A DNA stretch of 39,298 nt from a virus, in the IMG/VR virus record IMGVR_UViG_3300022926_001241, positions 1 through 39,298 of that record, one strand, 5' to 3'. Shown in pieces: positions 14,801 to 20,863 of this stretch. The notes below the pieces were generated by a model that ran no database searches, was not told the DNA's origin, and saw only the letters and a list, made by a program, of their open reading frames with translations. Made by a program: the position numbers and the translations under genes. Position 1 is the first letter of the stretch; every line of letters starts with the position of its first letter.

Positions 14801-16028
14801 CAACGACTTTGAATTTGACAATATTGGAATAATTGACATTGATGGTGTAAACCAAAGCTCATATGTTTTTGACACAGATACTGAAACTTGGGCTAACGTA
14901 GAAATTAAACCATTAGAAGTTACCATTGGTAATCATGTTGAAGTAGAATATCCAGTTACTGATCCGACAATAACAGTTACTCGTGTATATTCAAATACTA
15001 AGATACAAGGTACTTACACAACAACAGCAGACTTTATAACTTCTAATACAAGTATTAGAAACGGAAATATTTTAATTAACAACGTTTGGCAATCAACATA
15101 TCCAACAACAGTTGACTTTATTAGCACAACAGCAAAACCATTTGATTCATTAGGTTTTGACACAGTTGAGTATACAGAAGATGGTATTCCACTAGTAAGT
15201 CAAAATGCTCTTGACACAGTGATTAGAAGTACATACACTGACTCATCACTAGGAACCAGAGCAGAAGACATTAATGTGGACGGCGGCGAGTATGTAGATA
15301 CATATTCAAGTCATGCTCCAGAAGAACTAGTACCAGGCATTACGTTTGACACATTAGATCTAAAAGTTTATACCAAGATCAATGGTAATGTTGATGTGTT
15401 AGGTTATAGAATATTTAATAATATGGTAAGAGACAATACTTACTTACGTATATCTGACTACTATACAACTCCGTTAGTACAAGATTTACTAATCACAGAT
15501 ACACAGATTTATGTTCAGGATGTAACACTTTTAGATGTTCCTAATTTAGATGAAAACTCACCAGGTGTGATATTCATCGGCAGTGAAAGAATTACATATT
15601 GGACTGTAGATACTGCTACTAATTCAGTTGGACAAATTAGACGAGGAACACAAGGTACTGCGGCACAGAATATTCATCAAGTTGGTGAACTAGTACACAA
15701 TGCTGGACCAAGTCAAGTGGTACCAAACACAGTACACACCACTGATACATTAACATCAAACTTAACAGTTAATGTAGGTAATGTTTATACTAAAACTATT
15801 ACAGTTGGTACTGAATTGGAAGAAACAGAAGTATGGTACAATGCTGGCGCTAACGTAGCAACAGATGGAACGGGCTTTGAAGGAGCAACAACAGCACAGG
15901 TTAACTTCTTAAAACTTTACCCAGCAACCGAAACGTCTGTCATAGAATCATTACCAAACGAACTGGTCACAGAAGCGGTAAATAGTGTAATAACAACAGA
16001 AGATGATGATCCAATAATCAGGGAATAA
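2826..16028 (+). CDS. Giant 4,400-residue virion protein with FG-GAP beta-propeller, likely baseplate-associated
   Basis: This is a single uninterrupted frame of 13.2 kb. The ATG is preceded by a purine-rich AAAGAGA site. The N-terminus (NEKFLNATVDQLVSEP, residues about 19-34, then YIGRTFAPTFKKGDSYV) resembles very large structural proteins of marine myophages. Residues about 1283-1420 are rich in Trp, Tyr and Gly. Seven FG-GAP-like repeats occur near residues 2280, 2353, 2407, 2597, 2759, 2908 and 3008; each has a (F/Y)G start and most have a V(G/S)(S/A)P-type turn, which fits a seven-bladed integrin-like propeller. A Gly-Tyr-rich beta segment lies at about 3728-3798 (GSGYSTPP then GKGYYETP). 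The C-terminal region has FIGSERITYW and RRGTQGTAA near 4250-4280. Its place after gp6 is that of T4 gp7, but T4 gp7 has only about 1,030 residues and I see no firm homology. No signal peptide or membrane segment is evident. Confidence 0.7.
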   Translation: MAARKSKNLLPNVFRTSANEKFLNATVDQLVSEPKLKDLYGYIGRTFAPTFKKGDSYVTEDSARRQNYQLEPSTIVTNDDGDSVFFSSYLDFLDKIKYYGGYSDKHSRLFNSEYYSFDPKISLDAFVNFGQYYWLPNGPSTVQVNTTGVELEKNYVVSKNDNTNQYDYLDAGVKNNTIVLARGGTYTFEVDQSSEFWIQRELGIDGRLNATPTISSRDILGVTNNGATSGTVTFNVPQSTAQDRFLKMPKVAEVDYAVPFAYAQAQNRFLSDFLNDFPEYVGIAGALDGKTVIFVDQDQLTNFQEDEVWLVAGETDSISITYDKGTLVPQDVRYNVWNIQLIPVGDEQLINIYPGLEVAQEEKVYVKYGLGNANKEYYKEYDGFFHQTPLITAPRDTLYIQDGSRGDIYTTIKIVDYNNFQIDVENDILGKEEYTSPNGIVFTNGLKIQFDTDVTPASYQEKTYYVADVGTGIRLVDEDIMVTPESYNDEIATNYPLKQLVLDKATTTAISAGEIITVGSSTIEVYTEIASGSIKITTFDSINDINRGETVSGTGIASGTTVYDVFADTVFPEYITIKRSAKDCNAWSRNNRWFHVDVIKATSAYNDEPLILDQELRAKRPIIQFDEDLLLFNYGRIGKNHIDILDTTFTDAFNEFEGKVLDTAFGETLFDGMRVVFASDTDPLVRNKVYQINLVQFEVDPVTELPTGDTHIKLVKADDGDVEQYDSLVVRKGINKGKQYWFNGSEWAESQQKTLLQQAPLFDVLDENGVSLSNTQYYPRTTFAGTKLFGYTENTSGTDDSVLGFPLSYRSFQSQGDIRFTNYFNTDKFDYVTGQTVLTKNINTLGFLQSIVDRTTLTQKNTWLRIIEHSKQYQTFDFNYSGTNTFKLDITPHAQDIHGTSNTIPYINVFKNNEYLSQDKWSIDLNNIVTITDTLVDGDNIDIEVYSNQNSKQGHYKIPTNLDLNAQNVNVDSLTLGQIRNHVVSLSRNSTNVEGNILGACNLRDINIKSQGGSILQHSGSIPYGQLFLVDEEANFVDAMRFAQREYTKFKNKFLELSVSLDDIDPTDPISSVDLILTQLNINKTSSQPFFYSDMVPYGSVKNTITYTVFDPLVTNYEITNVFSSTTLSNQAILVYLNDEQLIIGWDYDFESDRPVVTINSENITLAVDDVITIIEYANTDGSYIPETPTKLGTYPKFIPEIYEDDTYQTPINAIRGHDGSITPAFNDYRDDFLLELEKRIYNNIKVGEPSTCRDILTVRPGKFRSNGYTYKELWNIISKGFLNWVGTHKINFSENSTFQSNAPFTWNYNKFVDRLDGEYLPGSWRSIYQYFYDTIYPHTRPWEMLGYSRKPEWWENEYGPGPYTGGNTLLWEDLEAGRIKGGPRATVDQGYGVGIDPIYIRPRLTEVIPVDANGYLLSPEKIIAKAVSPKSAASSWAAGEMGPAEWAWRTSSEFPYAMNLAMALAKPANYFAQYIDTYRLQYNTQLRQLLNQNKQHIQQNDILFNGDRDVNNNVIRSAGYLNWIAEYLRMLGINPSTKINNLLDNYEVRLAYKMGGFSDKKYLKVLAEQSSPTSTNDSVLIPDENYNVDLLKSTPISRLTYSAVIVEKTSNGFSVRGYDLSSPYFTIIPSVVNNRASKITVLNQTGTIYRDFQKSKITVPYGYEFKSKQQVVDFLVSYQRYLVAQGFTFNDRDGDLGETRNWLLSVREFLHWIQQGWKQGSIIVLSPITNSLKVTTKGNIVDEVTDSQFGSKVVDQNFNLIKRTGYKSFRTAEGFRITLLSDSMLAFAELNLVQYEHVLIFDNSTVFNDVIYRPELGNRQYRLKLIGQKTAEWDGSLHAPGFIYNSDVIDQWNSGKDYLKGDLVEYKDLRYVALKNTPASINFEFNNWKQLQPGEINSGLLKNFSTIAVGSQSFYDSYGKLKDNNQLEYSHGLIGFKPRQYLDDLGLSLTSQIEFYKGYIKQKGTKNAVDALTNASFNNQLSQLSFFEEWAVRTGEYGSLDNNPYLEIPLDEKSISVNPATIRFVNDSENNLANGKTIFNKSQLYRSTTGFTGKIALNRDEHSDYDNDILTAGYVNIDDVDATVYDITTNYNSLNEKIDDIGTGYTIWTARDFNGNWNVYRISETDNHAIKLSNALDGFITWTFDKQHQLGENDIFLVKGFDNQFDGFYQVSKVLDLNRVNVRYQGNIANLASVNDQTGKGMFFGLDSMRFYYMEDARVFGLEKPLHRWRAGDTIWIDVDAATTTANGQSYSVPKDTWKVYEKTMPWDYDHTLLKSSGDYTSNDEFGKSVKLSYDGLLAVVGSPRANTAPYYGIGVEEETGQVNTFDKGFTGSFVTGATLQSDVGNVSVTVREYGHCVDQAIGKVAVGAPGSYGNIGFAFVYNRPQGTTSFLRAQPLWSGNVNATGDRFGSSISLDEHGRWAFVGAPGNDKVYVFGLNNNITPESEVLSINDRVTLELSGTVSANVGDIITQPNTSSTTVVADTSSGANVIIGSLQNITTTGGNIFINAVDSGLTVVGSTSESNINIITTSFTPEINGVAESLHVSNSKRVFIPDLDYTVSGNTITFSDNLEQEVYVIAQQPYYTLVETIQGPTGSNFGASLDSSLDGAQLGIGAPNDTVNVAVFSDGTTSVTKSIEVGVDTANVSVNGNVLPRTSYTEYDGAGSVYVYDRVIEAFKTTGLLDYTTTGNINTVHRVTINNEEVHDYFLPSGVGSNTIRFINPPQSGQIVEIETNKFNLLEKLIGVDSLDGSLTAIQEGTAFGTDLTICSNNCAIYVGAPYYDNGTQYSSGAVWKFHNRGRLYGTNTAYAINPTFSIGDSIRLDNFEVTATGTDLDSLVDDINDANILGVTATNENGVLRLDSDRTVAKNLLRIRSGNTVSGSEGIIADADMKIFAYMQIIVNPYGAPGEYFGNKVVLAQNAYMLVISSERGSTRSYATFDENTTTLDDNSTAFFDTITGSGSVYIYELYDDPRDEVEHPGRYAFAQQLNLPDIDGNVSTINDRLNSGDRFGAAIDIIGDSIIVSAPGDDATLTDAGSVYIFKNENMTRGWNLIRYQDDRVDINSVNRMYLYDSRSNIILNNLEFIDPAKGKILGQADQEITYKTEYDPAVYNKGAKANTSYYWNQNQVGKVWWNLSLVRFVNYEQGSSTYRTINWGKLFPNSVIEVCEWVESDVLPSQYVDAGYDGVPKYDGNTNYVEIPRVDPVTNIIANKYYFWVKDKTSVDPTDPTRKLPIKTVADYIENPKSQGISYAAIISDDAIALYNVAQYLSGQDTKLHIDYENQKNDNLIHSEYELIQEGNATDQIPQRILDKFIDSLSGIDKIGQLVPDPTLSVADRYGIARRPRQSMFVDRLRAMKDLVTYVNNILIKKPIAKQYDLTQLNSEEEKPNFKLGEYDLAVDTEENLLYIETVSLSAGYKVLVNQNTEQSNLWTLHELQEDKTWNLVKVQSFKTSLFWEYVDWYADGYSPEEVIEYSVETLPDALKLSASPGDEILVKVTSAEGGVWNLLTVTDTGEYQVVGIQNGTIKLSNSLGNFADNNIGLGNQGYDTNRFDQSPNIEIRYILNALKDDIFINELQGEFNNLFFVMMNYMFTEQNYVDWIFRTSFVSVSHFLRELNQPANYIKDNLTYYENYINEVKPYRTKIREYLTSYSSNDTFEGSVTDFDLAPYYDPDTKVFRSPSGEIVNKDTQLWATGYLTTNNQLINSDYTNWYNHRNFHIEEVIIVEAGSGYSTPPAITFQGGGATVQATATATIDGDTGAITAINIVTPGKGYYETPTIIINGSATVEAKAYATINNNQLRLFDTTIKFDRINYTSDVVEWTENTTFTANTIVSYNGIGYKVLSNITTNDTFVTSDYEIYSSSNFTNANDRIMAYYNPTNTMPAKDLNQLIYGIEYPGVQIQGLDFTQQPGFDGILWANVTFDSDITVSVGDVISQPESDIMLTFNTPITANIGQFVTQTSSGANATIYGNTIASGQQGNVSGVVAYLTKNNDFEFDNIGIIDIDGVNQSSYVFDTDTETWANVEIKPLEVTIGNHVEVEYPVTDPTITVTRVYSNTKIQGTYTTTADFITSNTSIRNGNILINNVWQSTYPTTVDFISTTAKPFDSLGFDTVEYTEDGIPLVSQNALDTVIRSTYTDSSLGTRAEDINVDGGEYVDTYSSHAPEELVPGITFDTLDLKVYTKINGNVDVLGYRIFNNMVRDNTYLRISDYYTTPLVQDLLITDTQIYVQDVTLLDVPNLDENSPGVIFIGSERITYWTVDTATNSVGQIRRGTQGTAAQNIHQVGELVHNAGPSQVVPNTVHTTDTLTSNLTVNVGNVYTKTITVGTELEETEVWYNAGANVATDGTGFEGATTAQVNFLKLYPATETSVIESLPNELVTEAVNSVITTEDDDPIIRE

Positions 16029-16034
16029 GAAACA

Positions 16035-17201
16035 ATGACTATAAGAATTAGCCAATTAAGTAACGTCAGCGTAATACAAGGTAATGTTTTATTACCATTG
16101 GTAAGTAACGCAACTGGTACACTTTCTACAGTGAAAGGCACTGTTGACGACTTAAAAACATTTATTGTAGCCGACACAGAAGCAAACATAGCAGTTGCTA
16201 ATGTTGGTATGGTTGGTTATGTTGATGCGGTAACCACAGCATGGACAGCGAATGCAGTAGCACAAGAAACAAAAATTAATTCTTTAAATGCTAATGCCAT
16301 TTCACAACAGTCTTATATTGCGTCATTGGAAGCACAAATAGATGCTATTGATATTAGTTTAACAAATGCCAACGTTGCTGATTTAACAACATCAACAACA
16401 CTAGCAAACACAATACAATCAGCACAAATTGATAGTATAGTAAGTGACATAAGTGATATTACTGATGGTACAGCAACATTTGGTAACTTAGTACCAAGTG
16501 CTAATGTAACTTATAATTTAGGATCATTGACAGCACAATGGAATGATTTATATCTAAGTGGATCAACAATTTATTTAGGTGGTGCTGAAATTAGTTCAGA
16601 TGGTTCAACAATAACAACATCACTGCCTATAGAATCTTCAGCAGTAACTACCACTGGTAATGTATCAGCTGACTACGGTTTATTTGCTAACGTAGTTGCT
16701 ACACACACAGAAACAACTCAAATTACAGGCAACCTAACGATACAAGGAACAGAACCTCAACCATTATCATTAATAATTAACCCTAGTGATAGTGCTTTCC
16801 CAGGGATTAGATTCCCTGACTTAGCCGAAGTGTTTGAAGGTAACTTAGGACTGTATCCACAACTTAGTTTAAAAGCACCTACCAATGGTAGATCATCAAT
16901 ATCAGCGGCCAACTCTGGAAATGTTAGTTTAACAAACTCAATTGAGATTGGACAAGAAGCAAACATTACTGTTTACAATGGCAGTGAAAATTCAGTGTCG
17001 TGGTTATTTGCCAATGATGGTAACATGACATTCCCTGATAGTACAGCACAGTCAACAGCCTACACAGCCTCTTTCACTAACGCTACTCCTAGTTCTGCTA
17101 GTGACACGGGTACAAAAGGTGATATACAATATGACGCAAACTATGTTTACATTTGTGTAGATACAGACACATGGATTAGGTGTGCTAGGACAGCGTGGTA
17201 A
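16035..17201 (+). CDS. Fibre-like virion structural protein
   Basis: 388 residues, starting 6 bp after the giant gene, with AGGGA about 10 bp upstream of the ATG. The N-terminus (MTIRISQLSNVSVIQGN) looks like an attachment segment. Residues about 70-150 are rich in Ala, Asn, Ser, Thr and Ile, with a heptad-like pattern that would suit a trimeric coiled coil. The middle has YNLGSLTAQWNDLYLSGSTI, a motif common in marine-phage fibre proteins. The C-terminus carries GTKGDIQYDANYVYICVDTD followed by TWIRCARTAW, a small beta domain often ending phage fibres. By position and composition it is a tail fibre or baseplate-attached fibre subunit, perhaps involved in host contact. There is no catalytic motif, and the exact role is unknown. 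Confidence 0.6.
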   Translation: MTIRISQLSNVSVIQGNVLLPLVSNATGTLSTVKGTVDDLKTFIVADTEANIAVANVGMVGYVDAVTTAWTANAVAQETKINSLNANAISQQSYIASLEAQIDAIDISLTNANVADLTTSTTLANTIQSAQIDSIVSDISDITDGTATFGNLVPSANVTYNLGSLTAQWNDLYLSGSTIYLGGAEISSDGSTITTSLPIESSAVTTTGNVSADYGLFANVVATHTETTQITGNLTIQGTEPQPLSLIINPSDSAFPGIRFPDLAEVFEGNLGLYPQLSLKAPTNGRSSISAANSGNVSLTNSIEIGQEANITVYNGSENSVSWLFANDGNMTFPDSTAQSTAYTASFTNATPSSASDTGTKGDIQYDANYVYICVDTDTWIRCARTAW

Positions 17202-17875
17202 ACTACATGGTTAATAATGAAATAAATAAGAGTATGGACAATAAAATGCTAGAAAATCAAACTCAAAAAGTGCCTAATGAAGTGGGTGGTGTACACCTAC
17301 AAGGTCACATTAAGATCTTCGATCCTGAAACAAAAGAAATTTTTGTTGATAAAAGAAACGCTATTCACTATGAAAATATGAGTGAAGCATTGGCACTTAG
17401 TGTAGCAAACAAAAGCACTAATTTCATTACAGAAATGCACTTTGGCAATGGCGGAACAACTGTTGACCCAACAGGTGTTATCACATACTTACCAACAAAT
17501 ACCAATGTACAGAATGCTGATTTATATAGTCCACAATATTATAAAATTGTTGATAATACAAACACAGCAAATACAGATTCAACCAGAAATAAAATTGTTG
17601 TAACACATACGCCTGGACAAATTTATACAGATATTGTTGTAAGTTGTCTATTAGATTATGGTGAACCAAGTGGCCAAGCAGTGTTTGACAACAGTCAAAA
17701 TTTAAATGGTAATTTTGTATTTGATGAATTAGGACTTAAAGGATATAGTTCTAGTGGAGTTGGCACAGGAAAATTATTAACACATGTGATTTTTAGTCCT
17801 GTACAAAAATCATTAAATAGATTAATACAAATTGATTATACAGTTAGAATACAAACACTAACTAACTTAACATAA
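17195..17875 (+). CDS. Virion-associated protein, function unknown
   Basis: Up to 226 residues. The start is uncertain. A GTG at 17195 overlaps the previous stop and has AGGA 4 bp upstream. ATGs at 17207, 17234 and 17246 are in frame, and a weak late-promoter-like box (17221-17228) would favour 17246. The conserved-looking part begins at about residue 30 with GHIKIFDPETKEIFVDKRNA followed by IHYENMSEALA, then a beta-rich body with a Thr/Asn-rich surface. Similar proteins occur near the tail-fibre genes of marine myophages, so a baseplate or fibre-associated role is likely. I do not recognise an enzymatic motif. The stop is followed 15 bp later by the next fibre gene. Confidence 0.55.
   Translation: MVNYMVNNEINKSMDNKMLENQTQKVPNEVGGVHLQGHIKIFDPETKEIFVDKRNAIHYENMSEALALSVANKSTNFITEMHFGNGGTTVDPTGVITYLPTNTNVQNADLYSPQYYKIVDNTNTANTDSTRNKIVVTHTPGQIYTDIVVSCLLDYGEPSGQAVFDNSQNLNGNFVFDELGLKGYSSSGVGTGKLLTHVIFSPVQKSLNRLIQIDYTVRIQTLTNLT
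17221..17228 (+). promoter_or_regulatory. Weak T4-type late promoter-like box (AATAAATA)
   Basis: AATAAATA lies inside the 5' end of the 17195 ORF. T4-like phages use TATAAATA, and marine relatives NATAAATA, as the late promoter read by the gp55 sigma. If used, transcription would begin near 17234, pointing to the ATG at 17246 as the start. It could be a chance match in AT-rich coding sequence. Confidence 0.25.
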
Positions 17876-17890
17876 TGCTAGGAAAAGAGA

Positions 17891-19300
17891 ATGGCGTACA
17901 CTATAACTAAAACAGACGGAACAACGTTAGGAACTATAACAGACGGTACCATAAACACCAGTTTTACTAGTCTAACATTGATTGGTCGTAACTATGCGAA
18001 CTATGGAGAATTAATTGCTAACGATTTAGTTGCTCTGGTTGAAAACTTCGCTTATAGCACAAGTCCAAGTAATCCATTATCAGGACAGTTATGGTGGAAC
18101 ACATCAGACAAAAGATTACGTGTTTATACTGGCACAGAATTTAAAGTAGTTTCTAGTTGTACAGCACAGACAACAGCACCATCAACAACTATCGCTGGTG
18201 ATTTATGGTGGGACACTGCTTATAATCAATTATATATCTATAATGGTACTAGTCCATACAGTGCTAGTGGTTGGATTCTAGTTGGTCCACAAAGAAATAA
18301 CAGTGGAGCAGTTTGGGAACAGATTTCAGATGGTACACTTTTACATGATGTTGTTAGTGTTAAATTAAATGGTGTACGTCAGGCAATTTACAGTACAGAC
18401 AGTGAGTTTACTCCAGCAAATGCCATTGTTGGATTTAGTTCAATCAAACCAGGTACTAATGCTAATACTAGTGTTGGTTCAGGAAGTTTCTGGGGATTAG
18501 CAAATAACAGTTCATATTTAGGTGGTCAACCACCCGCAAGTTATTTAAGATCAGATACCAACGACACAACCTCTGGTACACTTAGTATTTTAAATGATAC
18601 AGGTCTTGCGGTAGGTGTTGACAGTGATTTAACTTTAGTTGTTAATGGTACAGATATTGAAGTTAAAAATAAAAATTCAAATGGTGATATAAATTTTTAC
18701 AGTAATGTTAGCGGAACAAATACATTAACATTGGGTGTAGATGGGTCTACTGGTAAACTTATTGCTAAATCCTTAACACTAAGTGATACAACAACGTCAA
18801 CATCGGCGTCAACAGGTGCGTTAATAGTTAGTGGCGGTGTTGGTATAAACGAAAACTTAAATGTTGCTGGTACTGGCACAATCACAGGTAACTTATATGC
18901 TCCAACACAATCAGTTGGTACAGCAGATACGACAGTAGCAACTACAGAATTTGTAATTAATAACTCAGGATTCTACAAATATAAAATCTACGATGGTTCT
19001 AATAGCCATTTATGGATTAATGATAGCGGTACAGCAACAGCAAACCTAGTACTTGATGGTACTGCTGTAATGTCTGCTACAGCAGGTGGAGTTCATTTAG
19101 AAAGTGGCGCAACATCAGATACACAGCCAGATACATATAATGGCACAGGTAATGCCGCAATAGCAACTACACAATTTGTTAAAACAGCAACAACTTGGTG
19201 GGACGGAAGTGCTAAATTTGTAAGTACAGCTGAACCAGATCCAGGTGTGAATGATATAGGTTCTAACGATGGTGATTTTTGGTTCCAACGCGAATCATAA
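17891..19300 (+). CDS. Tail fibre-like protein A
   Basis: 469 residues, with a strong AGGAAAAGAG ribosome site just before the ATG. The N-terminal domain (about 1-150) has DGTINTSFTSLTLIGRNYAN and two Trp-rich GQLWW / GDLWW repeats. It is clearly paralogous to the N-terminus of the next gene, so both probably attach to the same virion site. The middle has a fibre repeat (YLGGQPPASYLRSD, near 215) and TGALIVSGGVGINENLNVAG (about 305-325), typical of beta-helical or triple-stranded phage fibres. Near the C-terminus the motifs VATTEFV and IATTQFV mark repeated units. It lacks the self-processing C-terminal domain seen in its neighbour. Likely a host-recognition or side fibre; the receptor is unknown. 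Confidence 0.65.
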   Translation: MAYTITKTDGTTLGTITDGTINTSFTSLTLIGRNYANYGELIANDLVALVENFAYSTSPSNPLSGQLWWNTSDKRLRVYTGTEFKVVSSCTAQTTAPSTTIAGDLWWDTAYNQLYIYNGTSPYSASGWILVGPQRNNSGAVWEQISDGTLLHDVVSVKLNGVRQAIYSTDSEFTPANAIVGFSSIKPGTNANTSVGSGSFWGLANNSSYLGGQPPASYLRSDTNDTTSGTLSILNDTGLAVGVDSDLTLVVNGTDIEVKNKNSNGDINFYSNVSGTNTLTLGVDGSTGKLIAKSLTLSDTTTSTSASTGALIVSGGVGINENLNVAGTGTITGNLYAPTQSVGTADTTVATTEFVINNSGFYKYKIYDGSNSHLWINDSGTATANLVLDGTAVMSATAGGVHLESGATSDTQPDTYNGTGNAAIATTQFVKTATTWWDGSAKFVSTAEPDPGVNDIGSNDGDFWFQRES

Positions 19301-19308
19301 GATAAATA
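19301..19308 (+). promoter_or_regulatory. Late promoter box GATAAATA
   Basis: GATAAATA lies in the 31-bp gap between two fibre genes, 23 bp before the ATG at 19332. It matches the NATAAATA late promoter of marine T4-like phages. The predicted RNA start near 19314 leaves a short leader that keeps the AGG ribosome site, which is what a working late promoter should look like. Confidence 0.6.
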
Positions 19309-19331
19309 ACATATATAATTAGGTAATAAAA

Positions 19332-20780
19332 ATGTCATATACAATTACTACTACAGCAGGATCAACGATAGCATCGGTAGCAGACGGTACCGTAAATACC
19401 ACCTCAACCAGTTTAACCATGATAGGTAAAAACTATGCTGGTTATGGTATTTTTCTAAACGAAAATTATGTCAAACTGCTTGAAAACTTTTACAACTCAT
19501 CAGCACCAGTGTCACCATTAGCAGGTCAACTTTGGTATGATAGTACAAATAGTTTATTAAAAGTTTACAATGGTTCACAGTGGAAACCAATTTCAAGTTC
19601 AGCAAGTGGTAGTTCACAACCAAGTGCGCCAATTACAGGTGACTTATGGTATGACTCAGCAAACGCACAATTAAAAGTATGGAGTGGATCAACTTGGATC
19701 ACAGTAGGTCCTAGTTATACAACATCATCAGGTACATCAGGAACAGTCGTTGAAACAATTCTTGATACTGGTGCGGCCAGTCATGTTGTTGTTAAATTTT
19801 ATATTAGTAACACCGTAGTTGCTATTCTAAGTAAGGATTCAACATTTACTCCAGGTACAGGTATTTCAGGATTTAGTACAATCGTTCCGGGCTTTAACTT
19901 GTCAACAAGTATTGCTGGTGCGTTGTTTACAGGTACAGTTACTACTGCGTCAACACTTCAAGGTGTTCCAGCAAGTGATTTCCTAAGAAGTGATCAAGCA
20001 GATACTACAGCATATCAACTAGGTGTTGGTAGTTTACAGGTTGCTTCAGACTTAACTATTGCTTCTAGTTCAGGTGATATTAATATTACCAATGGAACGT
20101 CCGACAAAGATATTAATCTATATGTTAACAAAGGTGGTGTAAGTACTAAAGCACTTGAGATTGATGGTGCTACTGCTAAACTTACAACATCAAATGATTT
20201 AACAGTTACAGGCGCAAGTACACTTACTGGTGCTGTGACACACTCAGACACTACAGCACTAAACGGAATAACAACGATATCAGCACAGGTACTTCCTGTT
20301 TCTGATAACACTATTGAAATTGGATCTAGTAGTTATAACTTTGCTAATGTATGGGCAACAACATTCCGTGGACAAGCAATCACAGCGTCCTACGCTGACT
20401 TGGCTGAACGTTTTGAAGCAGACGGCGTGTACGAGCCAGGCACAGTTGTTGAACTAGGCGGCGACAAAGAAGTAACATCGGTTAAACAAGCATTAAGTGA
20501 TGCTGTGTTTGGCGTGATATCAACAGCGGCAGGATTCTTAATGAATGGTGACGCCGGAACAAATGAAACTCATCCTCCAATCGCTATGTCAGGACGAGTA
20601 CCAGTTAAAGTAACAGGAAGAGTAAATAAAGGCGATAGATTAGTGTCAGCTGGTAACGGCCTGGCAAGAGCGGCAACAAATGACGAAATAACAGCGTTTA
20701 ATGTCATTGGTCGTGCTTTAGAATCTAAGGAAAATGACGGGTTAGGCGTAGTAGAATCTATAGTTAAGATAAATAATTAA
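19332..20780 (+). CDS. Tail fibre-like protein B with peptidase G2/IMC-like C-terminus
   Basis: 482 residues. The N-terminus (about 1-140) repeats the architecture of the preceding fibre: DGTVNTTSTSLTMIGKNYAG and GQLWYDS / GDLWYDS units. The fibre body carries LQGVPASDFLRSDQADTT, equivalent to the repeat in fibre A. The C-terminal 130 residues contain SYADLAERFEADGVYEPGTV followed by SGRVPVKVTGRVNKGDRLVS. These are hallmarks of the C-terminal domain of many phage fibres (peptidase G2 / intramolecular-chaperone type) that helps trimerisation and may cut itself off. An AGG site precedes the ATG, and a late promoter box sits 23 bp upstream. The last codons overlap the next late promoter box. Likely a host-contact fibre. 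Confidence 0.7.
   Translation: MSYTITTTAGSTIASVADGTVNTTSTSLTMIGKNYAGYGIFLNENYVKLLENFYNSSAPVSPLAGQLWYDSTNSLLKVYNGSQWKPISSSASGSSQPSAPITGDLWYDSANAQLKVWSGSTWITVGPSYTTSSGTSGTVVETILDTGAASHVVVKFYISNTVVAILSKDSTFTPGTGISGFSTIVPGFNLSTSIAGALFTGTVTTASTLQGVPASDFLRSDQADTTAYQLGVGSLQVASDLTIASSSGDINITNGTSDKDINLYVNKGGVSTKALEIDGATAKLTTSNDLTVTGASTLTGAVTHSDTTALNGITTISAQVLPVSDNTIEIGSSSYNFANVWATTFRGQAITASYADLAERFEADGVYEPGTVVELGGDKEVTSVKQALSDAVFGVISTAAGFLMNGDAGTNETHPPIAMSGRVPVKVTGRVNKGDRLVSAGNGLARAATNDEITAFNVIGRALESKENDGLGVVESIVKINN
20768..20775 (+). promoter_or_regulatory. Late promoter box GATAAATA
   Basis: A second exact GATAAATA, overlapping the last codons of fibre B. Transcription from it would start near 20781 and give a leader of about 83 nt for the next gene, containing the twin palindrome and the AGGA ribosome site. 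Confidence 0.6.
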
Positions 20781-20799
20781 TATAGAATTTAACTTCTTT

Positions 20800-20826
20800 C
20801 TACTTTAAGTAGACTACTTTAAGTAG
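20800..20826. repeat. Twin 13-bp palindrome in leader
   Basis: CTACTTTAAGTAG occurs twice (20800-20812 and 20814-20826), separated by a single A. Each copy is palindromic apart from its central base, so the RNA can fold into two small hairpins or one longer stem. It lies between the late promoter box at 20768 and the ATG at 20864. No U-run follows, so it is not a terminator. Possible roles are a 5' stabilising hairpin or a protein-binding site. Confidence 0.6.
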
Positions 20827-20863
20827 CTCTTAGATACACAAATAATTTTTAGGAAATAAAAAA

